Origin: Nocardioides euryhalodurans
GTDB lineage: Bacteria > Actinomycetota > Actinomycetes > Propionibacteriales > Nocardioidaceae
Assembly: GCF_004564375.1 (NCBI RefSeq)
Contig: NZ_CP038267.1
Span: 1,118,501-1,182,500 of the forward strand
Length of the DNA stretch: 64,000 nt
Reading direction: 5' to 3'
In this document: one piece after another, positions 1-13,040 of the stretch
Layout: each line of letters begins with the position of its first letter
How positions within the stretch are numbered: the first letter of the stretch is position 1
Translations under genes and position numbers: made by a program
Notes under the pieces: generated by a model
Told to the model about the DNA's origin: nothing
Databases searched by the model: none
What the model saw: the letters and a program-made list of their open reading frames with translations, nothing else

Positions 1-639
1 GGGGCGACGGGTGGCGCGGCCGAGGTCGGCGTACTGCCGGTAGCCGAGCCAGTACGCCGAGATGTTGCCGGCGTTGCCGACCGGCAGCACGTGCACGTCG
101 GGGGCGTCGCCGAGGAAGTCGACGATCTCGAAGGCCGCGGTCTTCTGCCCCTCGAGCCGCACCGGGTTGACGGAGTTGACCAGGGCCACGGGGTAGTCCT
201 CGGAGAGGCCGCGCGCCATCTGCAGGCAGTGGTCGAAGTTGCCGCGGACCATGATGATCCGGGCGCCGTGGACGATCGCCTGGGCCATCTTGCCCGCGGC
301 GATCTTGCCCTCGGGGACCAGCACGAGGGGCTTCAGCCCTGCCTTCGCGGCGTACGCCGCCATCGACGCCGACGTGTTGCCCGTCGACGCGCACACGACC
401 GCCTCGGCACCCTCGTGGCGCGCCACCGAGATCGCCGCGGTCATGCCGCGGTCCTTGAAGGACCCGGTGGGGTTGTCGCCCTCCACCTTGAGGTGCACGT
501 CCGCGCCCGTCAGCCGGGACAGCCAGCCCGAGTGCACCAGTGGCGTCCCGCCCTCCCGGAGGGTGACGGCCTCGACCCCGGCGGGGATGTCGAGCAGGTC
601 GCGGTACTCCTCCACGACGCCGTGCCACTGGTGGTTCAT
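1..639 (-). CDS. thrC: Threonine synthase (partial, runs off left edge)
   Basis: Converts O-phosphohomoserine to threonine with pyridoxal phosphate; cytosolic, last step of threonine synthesis. About 213 N-terminal residues are present; the C-terminal part lies outside the window. The PLP-lysine motif GSFKDRGM (Lys62) and the phosphate-binding-type stretch [19 protein letters not shown] are visible. The ATG at 639 overlaps the hom stop as ATGA, so the two are translationally coupled. It is the last gene visible of argS-lysA-hom-thrC; thrB would be expected just beyond the edge. Family assignment is firm. Confidence 0.95.
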   Translation of the reverse strand, partial: MNHQWHGVVEEYRDLLDIPAGVEAVTLREGGTPLVHSGWLSRLTGADVHLKVEGDNPTGSFKDRGMTAAISVARHEGAEAVVCASTGNTSASMAAYAAKAGLKPLVLVPEGKIAAGKMAQAIVHGARIIMVRGNFDHCLQMARGLSEDYPVALVNSVNPVRLEGQKTAAFEIVDFLGDAPDVHVLPVGNAGNISAYWLGYRQYADLGRATRRP

Positions 640-1955
640 TCGGTGTCCCCCTCGACGCGCATCACCGAGGTCACCTCGCGCACCGCGTCCATGGTGCGGA
701 GCTGCTCCACGGTCGCGGCGAGCTGGGCGTCGGTGGCGGTGTGGGAGACCACGACGAGCTGGGCGTCGGCGCCACGCCCCTCCTGCTTCACGGTCTGGAT
801 CGAGACGCCGTGGTCGGCGAAGGAGGTCGCCACCGCGGCCAGCACGCCCGCGCGGTCGTCGACGTCGATCGCGACGTGGTAGCGGGTGACGGTCTCGCCC
901 ATCGGGAGCACCGGCCGGTCGGCGTACGCCGACTCACCGGGGCCGCTGCGTCCCGACAGCCGGTTGCGGGCGACCGTGACCAGGTCCCCGAGCACCGCGG
1001 AGGCGGTGGGGGCGCCACCGGCGCCGGGTCCGTAGAACATCAGCTGGCCGGCGGCACGGGACTCCACGAACACCGCGTTGTAGGCCTCGCGCACCGAGGC
1101 CAGCGGGTGGCTGGCGGGGATCATCGCCGGGTGCACGCGCACCGCGACCGCCTCGTCACCGTCGGCGTTGCGACGCAGCTCGGCGATCGCGAGCAGCTTG
1201 ACGACCGAGCCCATCTCGCGTGCCGACTGCACGTCGGCCGCGGTCACCTCCGAGATCCCCTCCCGGTGGACGTCGTCGGCGGTCACCCTCGAGTGGAAGG
1301 CGAGACTGGCCAGGATCGCGGCCTTGGCGGCGGCGTCGAAGCCCTCGACGTCGGCGGTCGGGTCGGCCTCGGCGTAGCCGAGGTCCTGGGCCTCCTCGAG
1401 CGCCTCCGCGAACCCCGCTCCGGAGGTGTCCATCCGGTCGAGGATGAAGTTGGTGGTGCCGTTGACGATGCCGAGCACCCGGGTGACCCGGTCACCGGCG
1501 AGGGACTCCCGCAGCGGCCGCAGGATCGGGATCGCCCCGGCCACCGAGGCCTCGTAGAACAGGTCGCGGCCGGCCTGGGCGGCGGCGTCGAACAGCGTCG
1601 GGCCGTCGGCCGCGAGCAGGGCCTTGTTGGCCGTGACCACGGCCGCACCGTGCTCGAGCGCGGAGAGGATCAGCCCGCGGGCGGGCTCGATGCCGCCGAT
1701 GACCTCGACCACCAGGTCGACGTCGTCGCGGGCGACCAGGCCCTGCGCGTCGGTCGTCAGCAGCCCCGCGGGCACCTCCACCTCGCGCGGCGCGTCGAGA
1801 CGGCGAACGGCGACGCCGACGAGCTCGAGCGGCGCACCGATCCGCGCCGCCAGGTCGTCGGACTGCTCGTCGAGCAGCCGTACGACCTGCGAGCCGACCG
1901 AGCCGCACCCCAGCACCGCGACCCTCAGGGGCCTCACCGACTCCGCGTCACTCAC
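636..1955 (-). CDS. hom: Homoserine dehydrogenase
   Basis: NAD(P)-dependent reduction of aspartate semialdehyde to homoserine, the branch point toward threonine and methionine. 439 residues, the usual length of the monofunctional enzyme with an ACT tail. An N-terminal Rossmann motif [13 protein letters not shown] (residues 12-24), ANKALLA near 110, the dimer/catalytic stretch [13 protein letters not shown] near 165, and a C-terminal ACT domain from about 357 ([20 protein letters not shown]) are seen. The ACT domain is the known threonine-feedback module of this family. It overlaps lysA upstream by 8 bp and thrC downstream by 3 bp, so the operon is tightly coupled. Confidence 0.97.
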   Translation of the reverse strand: MSDAESVRPLRVAVLGCGSVGSQVVRLLDEQSDDLAARIGAPLELVGVAVRRLDAPREVEVPAGLLTTDAQGLVARDDVDLVVEVIGGIEPARGLILSALEHGAAVVTANKALLAADGPTLFDAAAQAGRDLFYEASVAGAIPILRPLRESLAGDRVTRVLGIVNGTTNFILDRMDTSGAGFAEALEEAQDLGYAEADPTADVEGFDAAAKAAILASLAFHSRVTADDVHREGISEVTAADVQSAREMGSVVKLLAIAELRRNADGDEAVAVRVHPAMIPASHPLASVREAYNAVFVESRAAGQLMFYGPGAGGAPTASAVLGDLVTVARNRLSGRSGPGESAYADRPVLPMGETVTRYHVAIDVDDRAGVLAAVATSFADHGVSIQTVKQEGRGADAQLVVVSHTATDAQLAATVEQLRTMDAVREVTSVMRVEGDTE

Positions 1956-3366
1956 TGGCTGCTCCCATGTCGGTTGCCAACAGGTCGTCCTCTGTCTCGC
2001 GGCGGACCAGCACCCTCAACTCTCCGTCCCGCACGGCCACGACCGGCGGCCGCAGCAGGTGGTTGTAGTTCGACGCCATCGACCAGCAGTACGCACCGGT
2101 CCCCGGCACCGCCACCAGGTCCCCCGGCACGACGTCACCGGGCAGGAACTCGTCCTTGACCACGATGTCACCGGCCTCGCAGTGCTTGCCGACCACCCGT
2201 GAGAGCACCGGCGCCGCCCCGGAACGGCGCGAGGCCAGTGTGCAGGAGTAGTCGGCGTCGTACAGGGCAGTCCGGATGTTGTCGCTCATGCCGCCGTCGA
2301 CGGAGACGTAGCGCCGCCGGGCGCCGCCGTCGAGCGCGACCTCCTTGACGGTGCCGACGGTGTAGACGGTGCACATCGACGGCCCGACGATGGCGCGGCC
2401 CGGCTCGATGGAGAGCCGTGGCCGCGCGATCCCGAGCGCCCGGCACTCGTGGTCGACGATGGCGGTGATCTCGCGGGCGAGGTCCGCCGGCTCGGAGGGG
2501 TCGTCCTGGGTGGTGTAGGCGATGCCGAAGCCGCCGCCGAGGTCCATCTCCGGCATCGTCACCCCGAGCTCGCCGGCCACCCGGGCGTGGAGCGCGAGGA
2601 CGCGGCGGGCCGCGACCTCGAAGCCGGAGGAGTCGAAGATCTGGCTGCCGATGTGGGAGTGCAGGCCGCGCAGCTCCAGGCCGGGGTCGGTCGCCACCCG
2701 TCGTACGGCCTCGAGCGCGTCGCCCCCGGTGATCGAGAAGCCGAACTTCTGGTCCTCGTGCGCGGTGGCGATGTACTCGTGGGTGTGGGCCTCGACGCCG
2801 GGGGTCACCCGCACCATCACCGCCACGGTGCGGCCGGTGTCGGCGGTGATCTGCTCCAGCCGCTCGATCTCGTGGAAGGAGTCGACGATGATCCGGCCGA
2901 CCCCGACCGACACCGCCCGGCGGAGCTCGGCGTAGGACTTGTTGTTGCCGTGGAAGCCGATCCGGGCGGGGTCGACGCCGGCGCGCAGCGCGACGGTCAG
3001 CTCGCCGCCCGAGCAGACGTCGAGCAGCAGTCCCTCCTCGACGACCCACTGCGCCAGCGTGGTGCAGAGGAAGGCCTTGGCGGCGTAGAAGACGTCCCAG
3101 CCGGCGTCGTCGGCGAAGGCCTCGCGGAAGGCCCGGGCACGACCACGGAAGTCCTCCTCGTCCAGGAGGTACGCCGGGGTGTTGACCTCGGCGACCACGT
3201 CGGGGACGGCCCTGCCACCGACGTGGAGGACCCCGTCGACCTTGGCAGCCGTCGTCGACCACAGGTGCGGGACGAGGGCGTCGGGGTCCTCCGGCTCACG
3301 CAACCAGTGAGGTCCCCGCAGCGCGCCGTCGGCGTGGGCCCAGCCCGAGGGGTGGGAGGTGGGCAC
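1948..3366 (-). CDS. lysA: Diaminopimelate decarboxylase
   Basis: PLP enzyme that decarboxylates meso-diaminopimelate to lysine. 472 residues, fold-type III (alanine racemase-like barrel). The PLP lysine lies in VFYAAKAFL (Lys97); HIGSQIFD, the glycine-rich phosphate loop MDLGGGFGIAY, and EPGRAIVGPS are family hallmarks. The GTG start at 3366 lies 4 bp after the argS stop. The order argS-lysA-hom-thrC matches the arrangement known in mycobacteria and other actinomycetes, tying lysine, threonine and methionine synthesis to one transcript. Confidence 0.97.
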   Translation of the reverse strand: MPTSHPSGWAHADGALRGPHWLREPEDPDALVPHLWSTTAAKVDGVLHVGGRAVPDVVAEVNTPAYLLDEEDFRGRARAFREAFADDAGWDVFYAAKAFLCTTLAQWVVEEGLLLDVCSGGELTVALRAGVDPARIGFHGNNKSYAELRRAVSVGVGRIIVDSFHEIERLEQITADTGRTVAVMVRVTPGVEAHTHEYIATAHEDQKFGFSITGGDALEAVRRVATDPGLELRGLHSHIGSQIFDSSGFEVAARRVLALHARVAGELGVTMPEMDLGGGFGIAYTTQDDPSEPADLAREITAIVDHECRALGIARPRLSIEPGRAIVGPSMCTVYTVGTVKEVALDGGARRRYVSVDGGMSDNIRTALYDADYSCTLASRRSGAAPVLSRVVGKHCEAGDIVVKDEFLPGDVVPGDLVAVPGTGAYCWSMASNYNHLLRPPVVAVRDGELRVLVRRETEDDLLATDMGAASE

Positions 3367-3370
3367 GGCG

Positions 3371-5038
3371 CTACATCCGCTCCGGGGCGGTGACGCCCAG
3401 CAGCCCGAGGCCGTTGGCCAGCACCGTCCGGGCGGCGACGACCAGCATCAGCCGGGCCTCGTTGACCGGCCGGACCGGCTCGTCGCCCTGGGGCAGCATC
3501 CGGCACTCCTTGGTGTCGTACCACTTGTTGAACACCGCGGTCATGTCCTCGAGGTAGCGCGCGACCCGGTGCGGCTCGCGCAGCTCCGCGGCCGAGGCCA
3601 CGACCCGGGGGAACTCCGCCAGCGCCCGCAGCAGCTCGCCGTCGCGCGGGTGGGTGAGCAGCGACGGGTCGTAGTCCTCGGGGAGCGACATGCCGAGGTC
3701 GGAGGCGTTCTCCATCATCCGGCAGGTGCGGGCGTGGCCGTACTGGACGTAGTAGACGGGGTTGTCGCTCGAGGCGCGGGTGATCTCCTCGACGTCGAGC
3801 ACCAGCGGGGAGTCCGACGGGTAGCGGGCCAGCGAGTAGCGCAGCGCGTCGACGCCGATCTCGTCCATCAGCTCGTCGAGGGTGATGATCTCGCCGGCAC
3901 GCTTGGAGAGGCGCACCTCCTCGCCGCCACGCATGATCTTCACCAGCTGCCCGATGAGCACCTCGATGTTGTGCTCCGGGTCGTCGCCCGCGCACGCCAC
4001 CATCGCCTTGAGGCGCCCGACGTAGCCGTGGTGGTCGGCGCCGAGCAGGTAGAGGCAGCGGTCGAAGCCGCGCTCCCGCTTGTTGACGTAGTAGGCGGTG
4101 TCGCTGGCGAAGTACGTCAGCTCGCCGTTGGTCCGGAGCAGCACCCGGTCGCGGTCGTCGCCGAAGTCGGTGGTGCGCATCCAGAGCGCACCGTCGGCGT
4201 CGTAGAGGTGGCCCTGCCCGCGCAGCTTCTCCAGGCCGGCGACGACGTCACCGTCGTGGAGGGTCCGCTCGGAGAACCAGACGTCGAAGACGGTGTGGAA
4301 CCGGGCCAGCGACTCCTGCTGCTCGCGCAGCTGCACGGCGTACGCGGCCTCGCGGAACGCGACGGTGCGGTCGGGACCTGCCGGCAGGTCGGCCAGCTCG
4401 GGGTGCTCGGCGAGCACGGTCTCGGCGAGGTCGGAGACGTACGCGCCCCGGTACCCGTCCTCGGGCACCGGCTCGCCGAACGCGCGCGCCTCGACCGAGG
4501 CCCCGAAGAGCTGCATCTGGTTGCCGCGGTCGTTGATGTAGAACTCGCGTGTCACCCGCGCGCCGGCGGCCTCGAGGACGCGGGCGATCGCGTCGCCGAC
4601 GACCGCCCACCGGGTGTGACCGAGGTGGAGGGGGCCGGTGGGGTTGGCGGAGATGAACTCGACGTTGACGGTCTCCCCCGCCTGGGCGTCGTTGGTGCCG
4701 TACGCCGCTCCGGCCGCGACGATGTCGGCCGCGACCTGGCCCTGGGCGCCGGCCTCGACGGTGATGTTGAGGAACCCCGGTCCGGCGACCTCGACCGCGG
4801 CGATCCCCTCGCCCTGCCGCAGCTCGGTCGCGAGCAGCTCGCCGAGCGCCCGCGGGTTGGTGCCGGCCTTCTTCGCCAGCTGCATCGCGACGTTGGTCGC
4901 GTAGTCGCCGTGCCCCTTGTCGCGCGGCCGCTCCACCGTCACCTCGGCCGGCACCCCGTCAGGGAGGGTGAGCTCGCCCCGGTCCACGAGGGACCCGAGG
5001 GCGGTGACGACGGCGGTCGAGAGCTGGGCTGGATTCAC
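3371..5038 (-). CDS. argS: Arginyl-tRNA synthetase
   Basis: Class I synthetase charging tRNA-Arg. 555 residues, normal for bacteria. An N-terminal ArgRS-specific domain (about 1-100), the HIGH-type signature HLGH at 138-141 in NPTGPLHLGHTR, the KMSK-region variant RLSKRAGE, and the C-terminal DALR anticodon-binding domain (from about 430, ending VTAPERM) are visible. The GTG start at 5038 lies 6 bp after a TAGGCT hexamer (5050-5045 on the minus strand) with no ribosome-binding site, so the operon mRNA is probably leaderless. The tRNA-Arg(CCG) gene lies 80 bp away on the opposite strand. Confidence 0.97.
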   Translation of the reverse strand: MNPAQLSTAVVTALGSLVDRGELTLPDGVPAEVTVERPRDKGHGDYATNVAMQLAKKAGTNPRALGELLATELRQGEGIAAVEVAGPGFLNITVEAGAQGQVAADIVAAGAAYGTNDAQAGETVNVEFISANPTGPLHLGHTRWAVVGDAIARVLEAAGARVTREFYINDRGNQMQLFGASVEARAFGEPVPEDGYRGAYVSDLAETVLAEHPELADLPAGPDRTVAFREAAYAVQLREQQESLARFHTVFDVWFSERTLHDGDVVAGLEKLRGQGHLYDADGALWMRTTDFGDDRDRVLLRTNGELTYFASDTAYYVNKRERGFDRCLYLLGADHHGYVGRLKAMVACAGDDPEHNIEVLIGQLVKIMRGGEEVRLSKRAGEIITLDELMDEIGVDALRYSLARYPSDSPLVLDVEEITRASSDNPVYYVQYGHARTCRMMENASDLGMSLPEDYDPSLLTHPRDGELLRALAEFPRVVASAAELREPHRVARYLEDMTAVFNKWYDTKECRMLPQGDEPVRPVNEARLMLVVAARTVLANGLGLLGVTAPERM

Positions 5039-5118
5039 CCGCCAAGCCTATCGGCGCCCTCCGGTTTCATCCTCACCAGTGACGCCGGGTAGTGTTCGGC
5101 ACCGCGTCGCAGACGCAG

Positions 5119-5191
5119 GCCTCCGTAGCTCAGGGGATAGAGCACTGGTTTCCGGTACCAGGTGCCGCAGGTTCGAATCCTGCCGGAGGCG
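5119..5191 (+). tRNA. tRNA-Arg (anticodon CCG)
   Basis: A 73-nt cloverleaf: acceptor stem GCCTCCG/CGGAGGC, D stem GCTC/GAGC, anticodon stem CTGGT/ACCAG with loop TTCCGGT giving anticodon CCG (codon CGG), 5-nt variable loop, T stem GCAGG/CCTGC with loop TTCGAAT, discriminator G. No CCA is encoded. All stems pair. It sits upstream of, and divergent from, argS. Confidence 0.97.
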
Positions 5192-5223
5192 CCCACCCCG
5201 CATCACCGCCCAGCCCCGCTCCC

Positions 5224-5379
5224 GGGGTCTCGAGGCTCGCTCCGCTCGCACCTCGACCACCGACGACGCCCACCACCGCACGCCTGCCCACGACCGGCAC
5301 CACCGGAGGCCGGCGCACGACCGCCGCCACCACCGGAGGTCGAGGTGGGAGGGCCACCAGGCCCGGGCCTCGAGACCCC
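5224..5379. repeat. 156-bp intergenic element with nested terminal inverted repeats
   Basis: Outer arms GGGGTCTCGAGGC (5224-5236) and its exact complement (5367-5379); inner arms CACCTCGACC (5249-5258) and its exact complement (5338-5347). The interior is rich in CACCACCG-type repeats and has no credible reading frame. It lies between tRNA-Arg and the end of the LCP gene. The architecture resembles a miniature inverted-repeat element or a REP-like intergenic repeat; whether it is multicopy cannot be judged from one window. Confidence 0.55.
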
Positions 5380-5413
5380 CGCACCCTCGGTAGGGCCCGC
5401 GCCCACCGTCGCG

Positions 5414-6325
5414 TCAGCAGGGGCCGAGGGTGGCGTCGCTGCGGGCGGCGTTGCCGTAGCGCCGGGCCTGGGAGACGTCGGGGAAGACGATGCTCGCCCC
5501 GCCGACCGTGCCGATCCGCCCGTCGACGACGCAGGACCGGATCTTCGACGGCTTGACCTGCGCGACGGCCTGCGCGAGCTCGAAGAGGCGTGCCGGGGAC
5601 AGGTTGGTCTGGGTGTTGCGCATCACCGTCAGCACGCCGCGCTCGATGAAGCCCGGCTCGTCGGCGCGGCCACGGATCCGGGACTGGATCCCCCGCAGCG
5701 TTCGCTGCTGGTTGGCCGACCGGTCGAAGTCGCCGCCGGCGAGGCCCTTGCGGATCCGCGAGAACGCCATCGCGCCGTACCCGTCGAGCTTGATCCGACC
5801 CGCCTTGAAGCCCTCGGGCTTGAGGTACGGGTCGCTGAAGCGCCGCGGGTTGTCGACGTAGATGCCGCCGATCGAGTTGACCATGTTCTCGAAGAACGGG
5901 AAGCGGGTCACGAACACGTAGTCGGGCTGCACGCCGACCAGGTTGCCGACGGTCCGCGCCATCAGCGACGGCCCACCGAAGTAGAGGCCTGCGTTGACCC
6001 GGTTGGAGCCGTAGCCGGGGATCGGCACCCACGAGTCCCGCGGTACGCCGATGGCCGAGGCCGCGCCGGTCCGGGTGTTGATGCCGACCATCTGGATCGC
6101 GTCGCCCCGGCTGCGGGTCATCAGCTGGCCGGGCCGGGCGTCCGAGCCGACCGCCAGGATCCAGATCACGTCGTCGCCGAGGTCGACCCCCTCGGCGGTG
6201 CTGACGTCGACCAGGCTGACCTCCGCGGGTCGGACGGCGGAGTCGGGCACGGCGAGGGCCACCACGCCGAGCACCAGCGCCAGCAGCCCCGCGCGGAGCG
6301 TCCTCGTGAGTCGTCGGCCGGTCAT
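5414..6325 (-). CDS. LytR-CpsA-Psr (LCP) family cell-wall glycopolymer ligase
   Basis: LCP proteins attach teichoic-acid or arabinogalactan-type polymers from lipid carriers to peptidoglycan on the outer face of the membrane. 303 residues from the ATG at 6325, which overlaps the upstream lipoprotein stop as ATGA. One N-terminal membrane anchor (about 9-27) is followed by a single LCP domain with WILAVGSDARPG, TRSRGDAIQMVGI, SAIGVPRDSWVPIPGYGSNR and YVDNP, which carry the conserved Asp and Arg residues that hold pyrophosphate. A longer upstream reading in the same frame would run through the lipoprotein gene and is rejected. Confidence 0.9.
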   Translation of the reverse strand: MTGRRLTRTLRAGLLALVLGVVALAVPDSAVRPAEVSLVDVSTAEGVDLGDDVIWILAVGSDARPGQLMTRSRGDAIQMVGINTRTGAASAIGVPRDSWVPIPGYGSNRVNAGLYFGGPSLMARTVGNLVGVQPDYVFVTRFPFFENMVNSIGGIYVDNPRRFSDPYLKPEGFKAGRIKLDGYGAMAFSRIRKGLAGGDFDRSANQQRTLRGIQSRIRGRADEPGFIERGVLTVMRNTQTNLSPARLFELAQAVAQVKPSKIRSCVVDGRIGTVGGASIVFPDVSQARRYGNAARSDATLGPC

Positions 6326-6936
6326 CGGTTGCCTCCTCGTGCGACGTCGTAGCCGAAGACCTTCCACTCCCCGTCGTGGCGGGTCATCGTCAGCCGGCCC
6401 GCGACGCGGTAGCGGCCGGAGACCCTGCCCTCGACCTCGAAGCGGGTCAGCACGTGGGCGGTCGCGGCCACCGCGTTGCCGTCCACCGCCAGCAGGTCGA
6501 CCTCCACCTCGATCCGCGTCGGGGTGACCTGGTCGACACGCGGACCGATGCGTGCGTTGCTCATCACACCGAGGTCGCGGCGGGCTGCGTCCCGGGCGCC
6601 GCGCGTGAAGCCGGGCAGCGCGTCGCTGAACCCGCGGCGGGGGTAGTCGCCGCCGACGTACGCGGCGGTCAGCCAGCGGACCGCCACGGCCGAGACCCGC
6701 TTCTCGACGCGACGACGGTCCTGCTTGCGGAGTGGTCCGGTGACGCGGCCGACGCTGGTCACTGGCTCGACCTCGAGCGTCGGCGCCCCCGTGGGCTCGG
6801 AGAGGCTCGCCTCGGCCTCGGAGGGAGACGCGGCGTCGTCGCCACCGCTGCATCCGGCACCCGCGAGGGTGACGCCGGTGGTCAGCGCGACCGCCGCGAG
6901 GCGGGCGCGCAGGCGCGGTCGGGGGGCGGTGCTCAT
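6322..6936 (-). CDS. Putative lipoprotein, LCP operon partner
   Basis: 204 residues with a lipoprotein signal: Arg-rich start, hydrophobic stretch, lipobox LAGAGC, then an acidic Ser/Glu linker. The mature part (about 70-204) looks like a small alpha+beta domain of the kind found in NTF2/Mce-associated-like extracytoplasmic proteins (ATAHVLTRFEVEGRVSGRYR, RHDGEWKVFGYDV), but I do not assign a family. Its stop overlaps the LCP start, so the pair are one unit and a role supporting cell-wall polymer attachment is likely by context only. Confidence 0.75.
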   Translation of the reverse strand: MSTAPRPRLRARLAAVALTTGVTLAGAGCSGGDDAASPSEAEASLSEPTGAPTLEVEPVTSVGRVTGPLRKQDRRRVEKRVSAVAVRWLTAAYVGGDYPRRGFSDALPGFTRGARDAARRDLGVMSNARIGPRVDQVTPTRIEVEVDLLAVDGNAVAATAHVLTRFEVEGRVSGRYRVAGRLTMTRHDGEWKVFGYDVARGGNR

Positions 6937-7078
6937 GGTGTCGTCACTTCCTGTCTGGTGTGTCGGGCGACAGCCTGCCCCAAAGCCCGGACGCGGCTGC
7001 GCATTTGTGTGCGTGTGGGACTAGCCTTGACGGCACACGACATCCCCGCGCGCATATCCGGAAGAGGCGAAAGCGATC

Positions 7079-10864
<3,786 letters not shown>

Positions 10865-10872
10865 GCGCGGCG

Positions 10873-11049
10873 ATGTACTTCACCGACCGCGGGATCGAGG
10901 AGCTGGTCTCACGCCGGGGTGACGAGGAGGTCTCCCTGGCGTGGGTCGGCGACCGGCTGCAGGAGTTCACCGACCTGCACCCGGAGTTCGAGACCGCCGT
11001 GGAGCGCCTCGCCACCTGGCTGGCCCGGCTCGACGACCCGGAGGACTGA
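10873..11049 (+). CDS. Small conserved protein following kgd (DUF6104-like)
   Basis: 58 residues beginning MYFTDRGIEELVSRRGDEEV and ending in an acidic tail. It starts 8 bp after the kgd stop in the same direction. I recognise it as the short actinobacterial family (DUF6104 from memory) that typically trails kgd. Predicted all-helical and soluble, with no cysteines or membrane segment. Function unknown; the fixed position suggests a partner or modulator of the 2-oxoglutarate complex, which is inference only. Confidence 0.8.
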   Translation: MYFTDRGIEELVSRRGDEEVSLAWVGDRLQEFTDLHPEFETAVERLATWLARLDDPED

Positions 11050-11058
11050 CGCAGCCGG

Positions 11059-12168
11059 TCAGCCGCGGAGCTGGCCGGCCAGCGGGCAGTCGAACGGGTC
11101 CCGCGCGCGCAGTCCCACGTTGTTGAGGTAGTCGACGACGATGGCGTACGACGTCCAGAGCCCGACCTCCTGGTAGGGCACGCCCTGGGCGAAGCAGTGG
11201 GCCCGCACCAGCGGGCGGGCGCGCTTCAGGTTGGGCCGCGGCATGCTCGGGAAGAGGTGGTGCTCGACCTGGTAGTTGAGGCCACCCATGAACGCGTCGA
11301 CGACCGGTCCGCCGCGGACGTTGCGCGACGTCAGGACCTGGCGCTGCAGGAAGTCGAGCTTCATCGTCCTCGGCACGATCGGCATCCCCTTGTGGTTGGG
11401 CGCGAACGAACCGCCCAGGCACACCCCGAACACCGCCATCTGGACGGCGAGGAACGCGACCGCCTTGCCGGGCGGGAGCAGGAGCAGCAGCCCGGTGACG
11501 TAGAGGCCGAGCCGCAGGAGGACCAGGGTGGCCTCCGTCCGACGGTGACGCACCTCGCGGTCCCGGAACAGCCGCTCGAGGCCCGCCCAGTGCAGGTTGA
11601 GGCCCTCCAGGGTCAGCAGCGGGAAGAACAGCCAGCCCTGGCGGCGGAGGAACCACCCGCGGGCTCCTGCGGTGCGGCCGGCGGCGATGTCGCGCGTGAA
11701 GGCGAGGACCCCGGGGGCGATGTCGGGGTCGAGGCCCTCCTGGTTGGGCGTCGCGTGGTGGCGGTTGTGCTTCCCGCGCCACCAGCCGTAGCTCAGGCCG
11801 GCGAAGACCCCGGACAGGATGCGCGCGGTCCAGTCGTTCCAGGCGGCGCTCACGAAGATCTGCCGGTGGGCGGCGTCATGGCCCAGGAACCCGAACTGGG
11901 TCACCAGCAGCCCGAGCAGGGCGGCCAGCAGCAGCTGCCACCAGGAGTTCCCGACCAGGACCATCGCGGCCACGAGGGCGCCGAACCCGAGGACCGCCCC
12001 GACCATCCGGGTCCAGTAGTAGGCGTAGCGACGTCTCATGAGCCCGCTCTGCCGGATGGTCGCGGCGAGCTCGGTGTAGGTGCTCGTCGCGGCCGAGGCG
12101 GGTCGGCGCCGGGCGCCGGGGACGGCGGGGGTCAGGGGCTGCGCTGTCATCGAACGCCTTCGGGCCAT
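11059..12168 (-). CDS. Membrane fatty acid desaturase
   Basis: Di-iron membrane desaturase that inserts a double bond in acyl chains. 369 residues. Three histidine boxes are present: HDAAH (about 125), HNRHH (about 165) and QVEHH in NYQVEHHLFPSMPR (about 305), separated by hydrophobic pairs. The last box with Gln replacing the first His is typical of the acyl-lipid/front-end branch. The ATG at 12168 gives MARRRSMTAQ; an internal ATG at 12150 is an alternative. Monocistronic; it converges on the kgd pair. A second desaturase of the same superfamily lies at 14116-15219 with its own reductase. Confidence 0.9.
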   Translation of the reverse strand: MARRRSMTAQPLTPAVPGARRRPASAATSTYTELAATIRQSGLMRRRYAYYWTRMVGAVLGFGALVAAMVLVGNSWWQLLLAALLGLLVTQFGFLGHDAAHRQIFVSAAWNDWTARILSGVFAGLSYGWWRGKHNRHHATPNQEGLDPDIAPGVLAFTRDIAAGRTAGARGWFLRRQGWLFFPLLTLEGLNLHWAGLERLFRDREVRHRRTEATLVLLRLGLYVTGLLLLLPPGKAVAFLAVQMAVFGVCLGGSFAPNHKGMPIVPRTMKLDFLQRQVLTSRNVRGGPVVDAFMGGLNYQVEHHLFPSMPRPNLKRARPLVRAHCFAQGVPYQEVGLWTSYAIVVDYLNNVGLRARDPFDCPLAGQLRG

Positions 12169-12496
12169 CGGGTGTGATTGCCGTCAGGGTCCAGGACGAC
12201 GTGTGCGTTTCACGGTAGCCGCCCTGGCAAGGGGCCGTGAAGCGCTCCGACGCACGGCACGGCTCGGGCACGCTCCCGTCGATCGCCGCGAGGACGCGGC
12301 GCAGCGTCCGGAGGCTGCGGAGGAGTGGTTCCTCGGGCTGGCCTGAGGATGTTCGTCTTCTCATGGGTGGTGCGCACGGCCGTGCACCACGGCATCCGCG
12401 ACGCCGACTTCCAGCGCACCCGTGCCGAGGCACGCGAGCGGGCACGAGGTCGAGCGCGCCGCCGCCGAGGACTCCTGACGCGGGCAGCCGCGTCCG
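12169..12496. other. 328-bp region without a confident gene
   Basis: It lies between the desaturase start and the 3' end of the F420-type reductase. On the plus strand an ATG at 12349 opens MFVFSWVVRTAVHHGIRD and continues as an Arg-rich helix, but the frame stays open well into the antisense of the neighbouring gene (to 12696), so I treat it as an unproven short protein at best. The first 60 bp presumably hold the desaturase promoter. No hairpin or repeat stands out. Confidence 0.3.
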
Positions 12497-12967
12497 TCAC
12501 GACTCCCGGGGCTCGAGCACGACCACCGGCGTCGCGGTGGACCTCAGCGCGGCGTAGCCGTCCAGGTCGGGTTCGACGGCCCGCCAGCGCTCCCACAGCC
12601 TCTGGCGCTCCTCCCCCGTCGCCTCCCGCGCCCGCACCGGGCGCGGGGCCTGGCCGTCGAGGCGAACGACGGCCTCGGGCCCGGCCTCGAGGTTGAGCCA
12701 CCAGGCGGGGTGCCCCTCCTGCCAGCCGTTCATGGCCAGCACCACCAGGTCGGGGCCGTCCTCGACGTACCCGAGGATGACGCTCCGCTGCTCCCCCGAC
12801 CTCCGGCCCGTGGTCGTCAGGTGCAGGGCTCCCCAGCCTCGCCGGTTCGCGGGCGTCCACAGGAAGCGGCCGCCACTGATCCGGTGGAGCGCACGATGCG
12901 CCCGCCAGGCAGCGCGGACGAACCACGAGGGTGGGACCCTCGGCGGTCGGGACGACGCGGTGCTCAT
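12497..12967 (-). CDS. F420-type deazaflavin nitroreductase family protein (DUF385)
   Basis: 156 residues. The family signature [16 protein letters not shown], then [31 protein letters not shown], is the split-barrel fold that binds F420H2 (Ddn-like quinone/nitro reductases). ATG at 12967 is preceded by GAGGGGAGCG, a plausible ribosome-binding site. Physiological substrate unknown; Ddn relatives reduce quinones. A paralogue lies at 17069-17587. Confidence 0.85.
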   Translation of the reverse strand: MSTASSRPPRVPPSWFVRAAWRAHRALHRISGGRFLWTPANRRGWGALHLTTTGRRSGEQRSVILGYVEDGPDLVVLAMNGWQEGHPAWWLNLEAGPEAVVRLDGQAPRPVRAREATGEERQRLWERWRAVEPDLDGYAALRSTATPVVVLEPRES

Positions 12968-13040
12968 GGCGCTCCCCTCGAAGAGGTGCTCCCACCACGG
13001 TAGCCGGGCACCCACCCGGCCGCTCTGCCACAGTGGAGCC

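Noticed and set aside
3359..5092. 577-codon plus-strand frame
   Set aside because: Antisense to argS, low-complexity composition, no domain.
7027..7058. TTGACG and CATATC as a kgd promoter
   Set aside because: The spacing is 20 bp, too long for a standard promoter, so it was not annotated.
12349..12696. Short plus-strand frame MFVFSWVVRTAVHHG...
   Set aside because: The frame runs on through the antisense of the F420-type reductase and has no ribosome-binding site; kept only as a remark in the gap entry.
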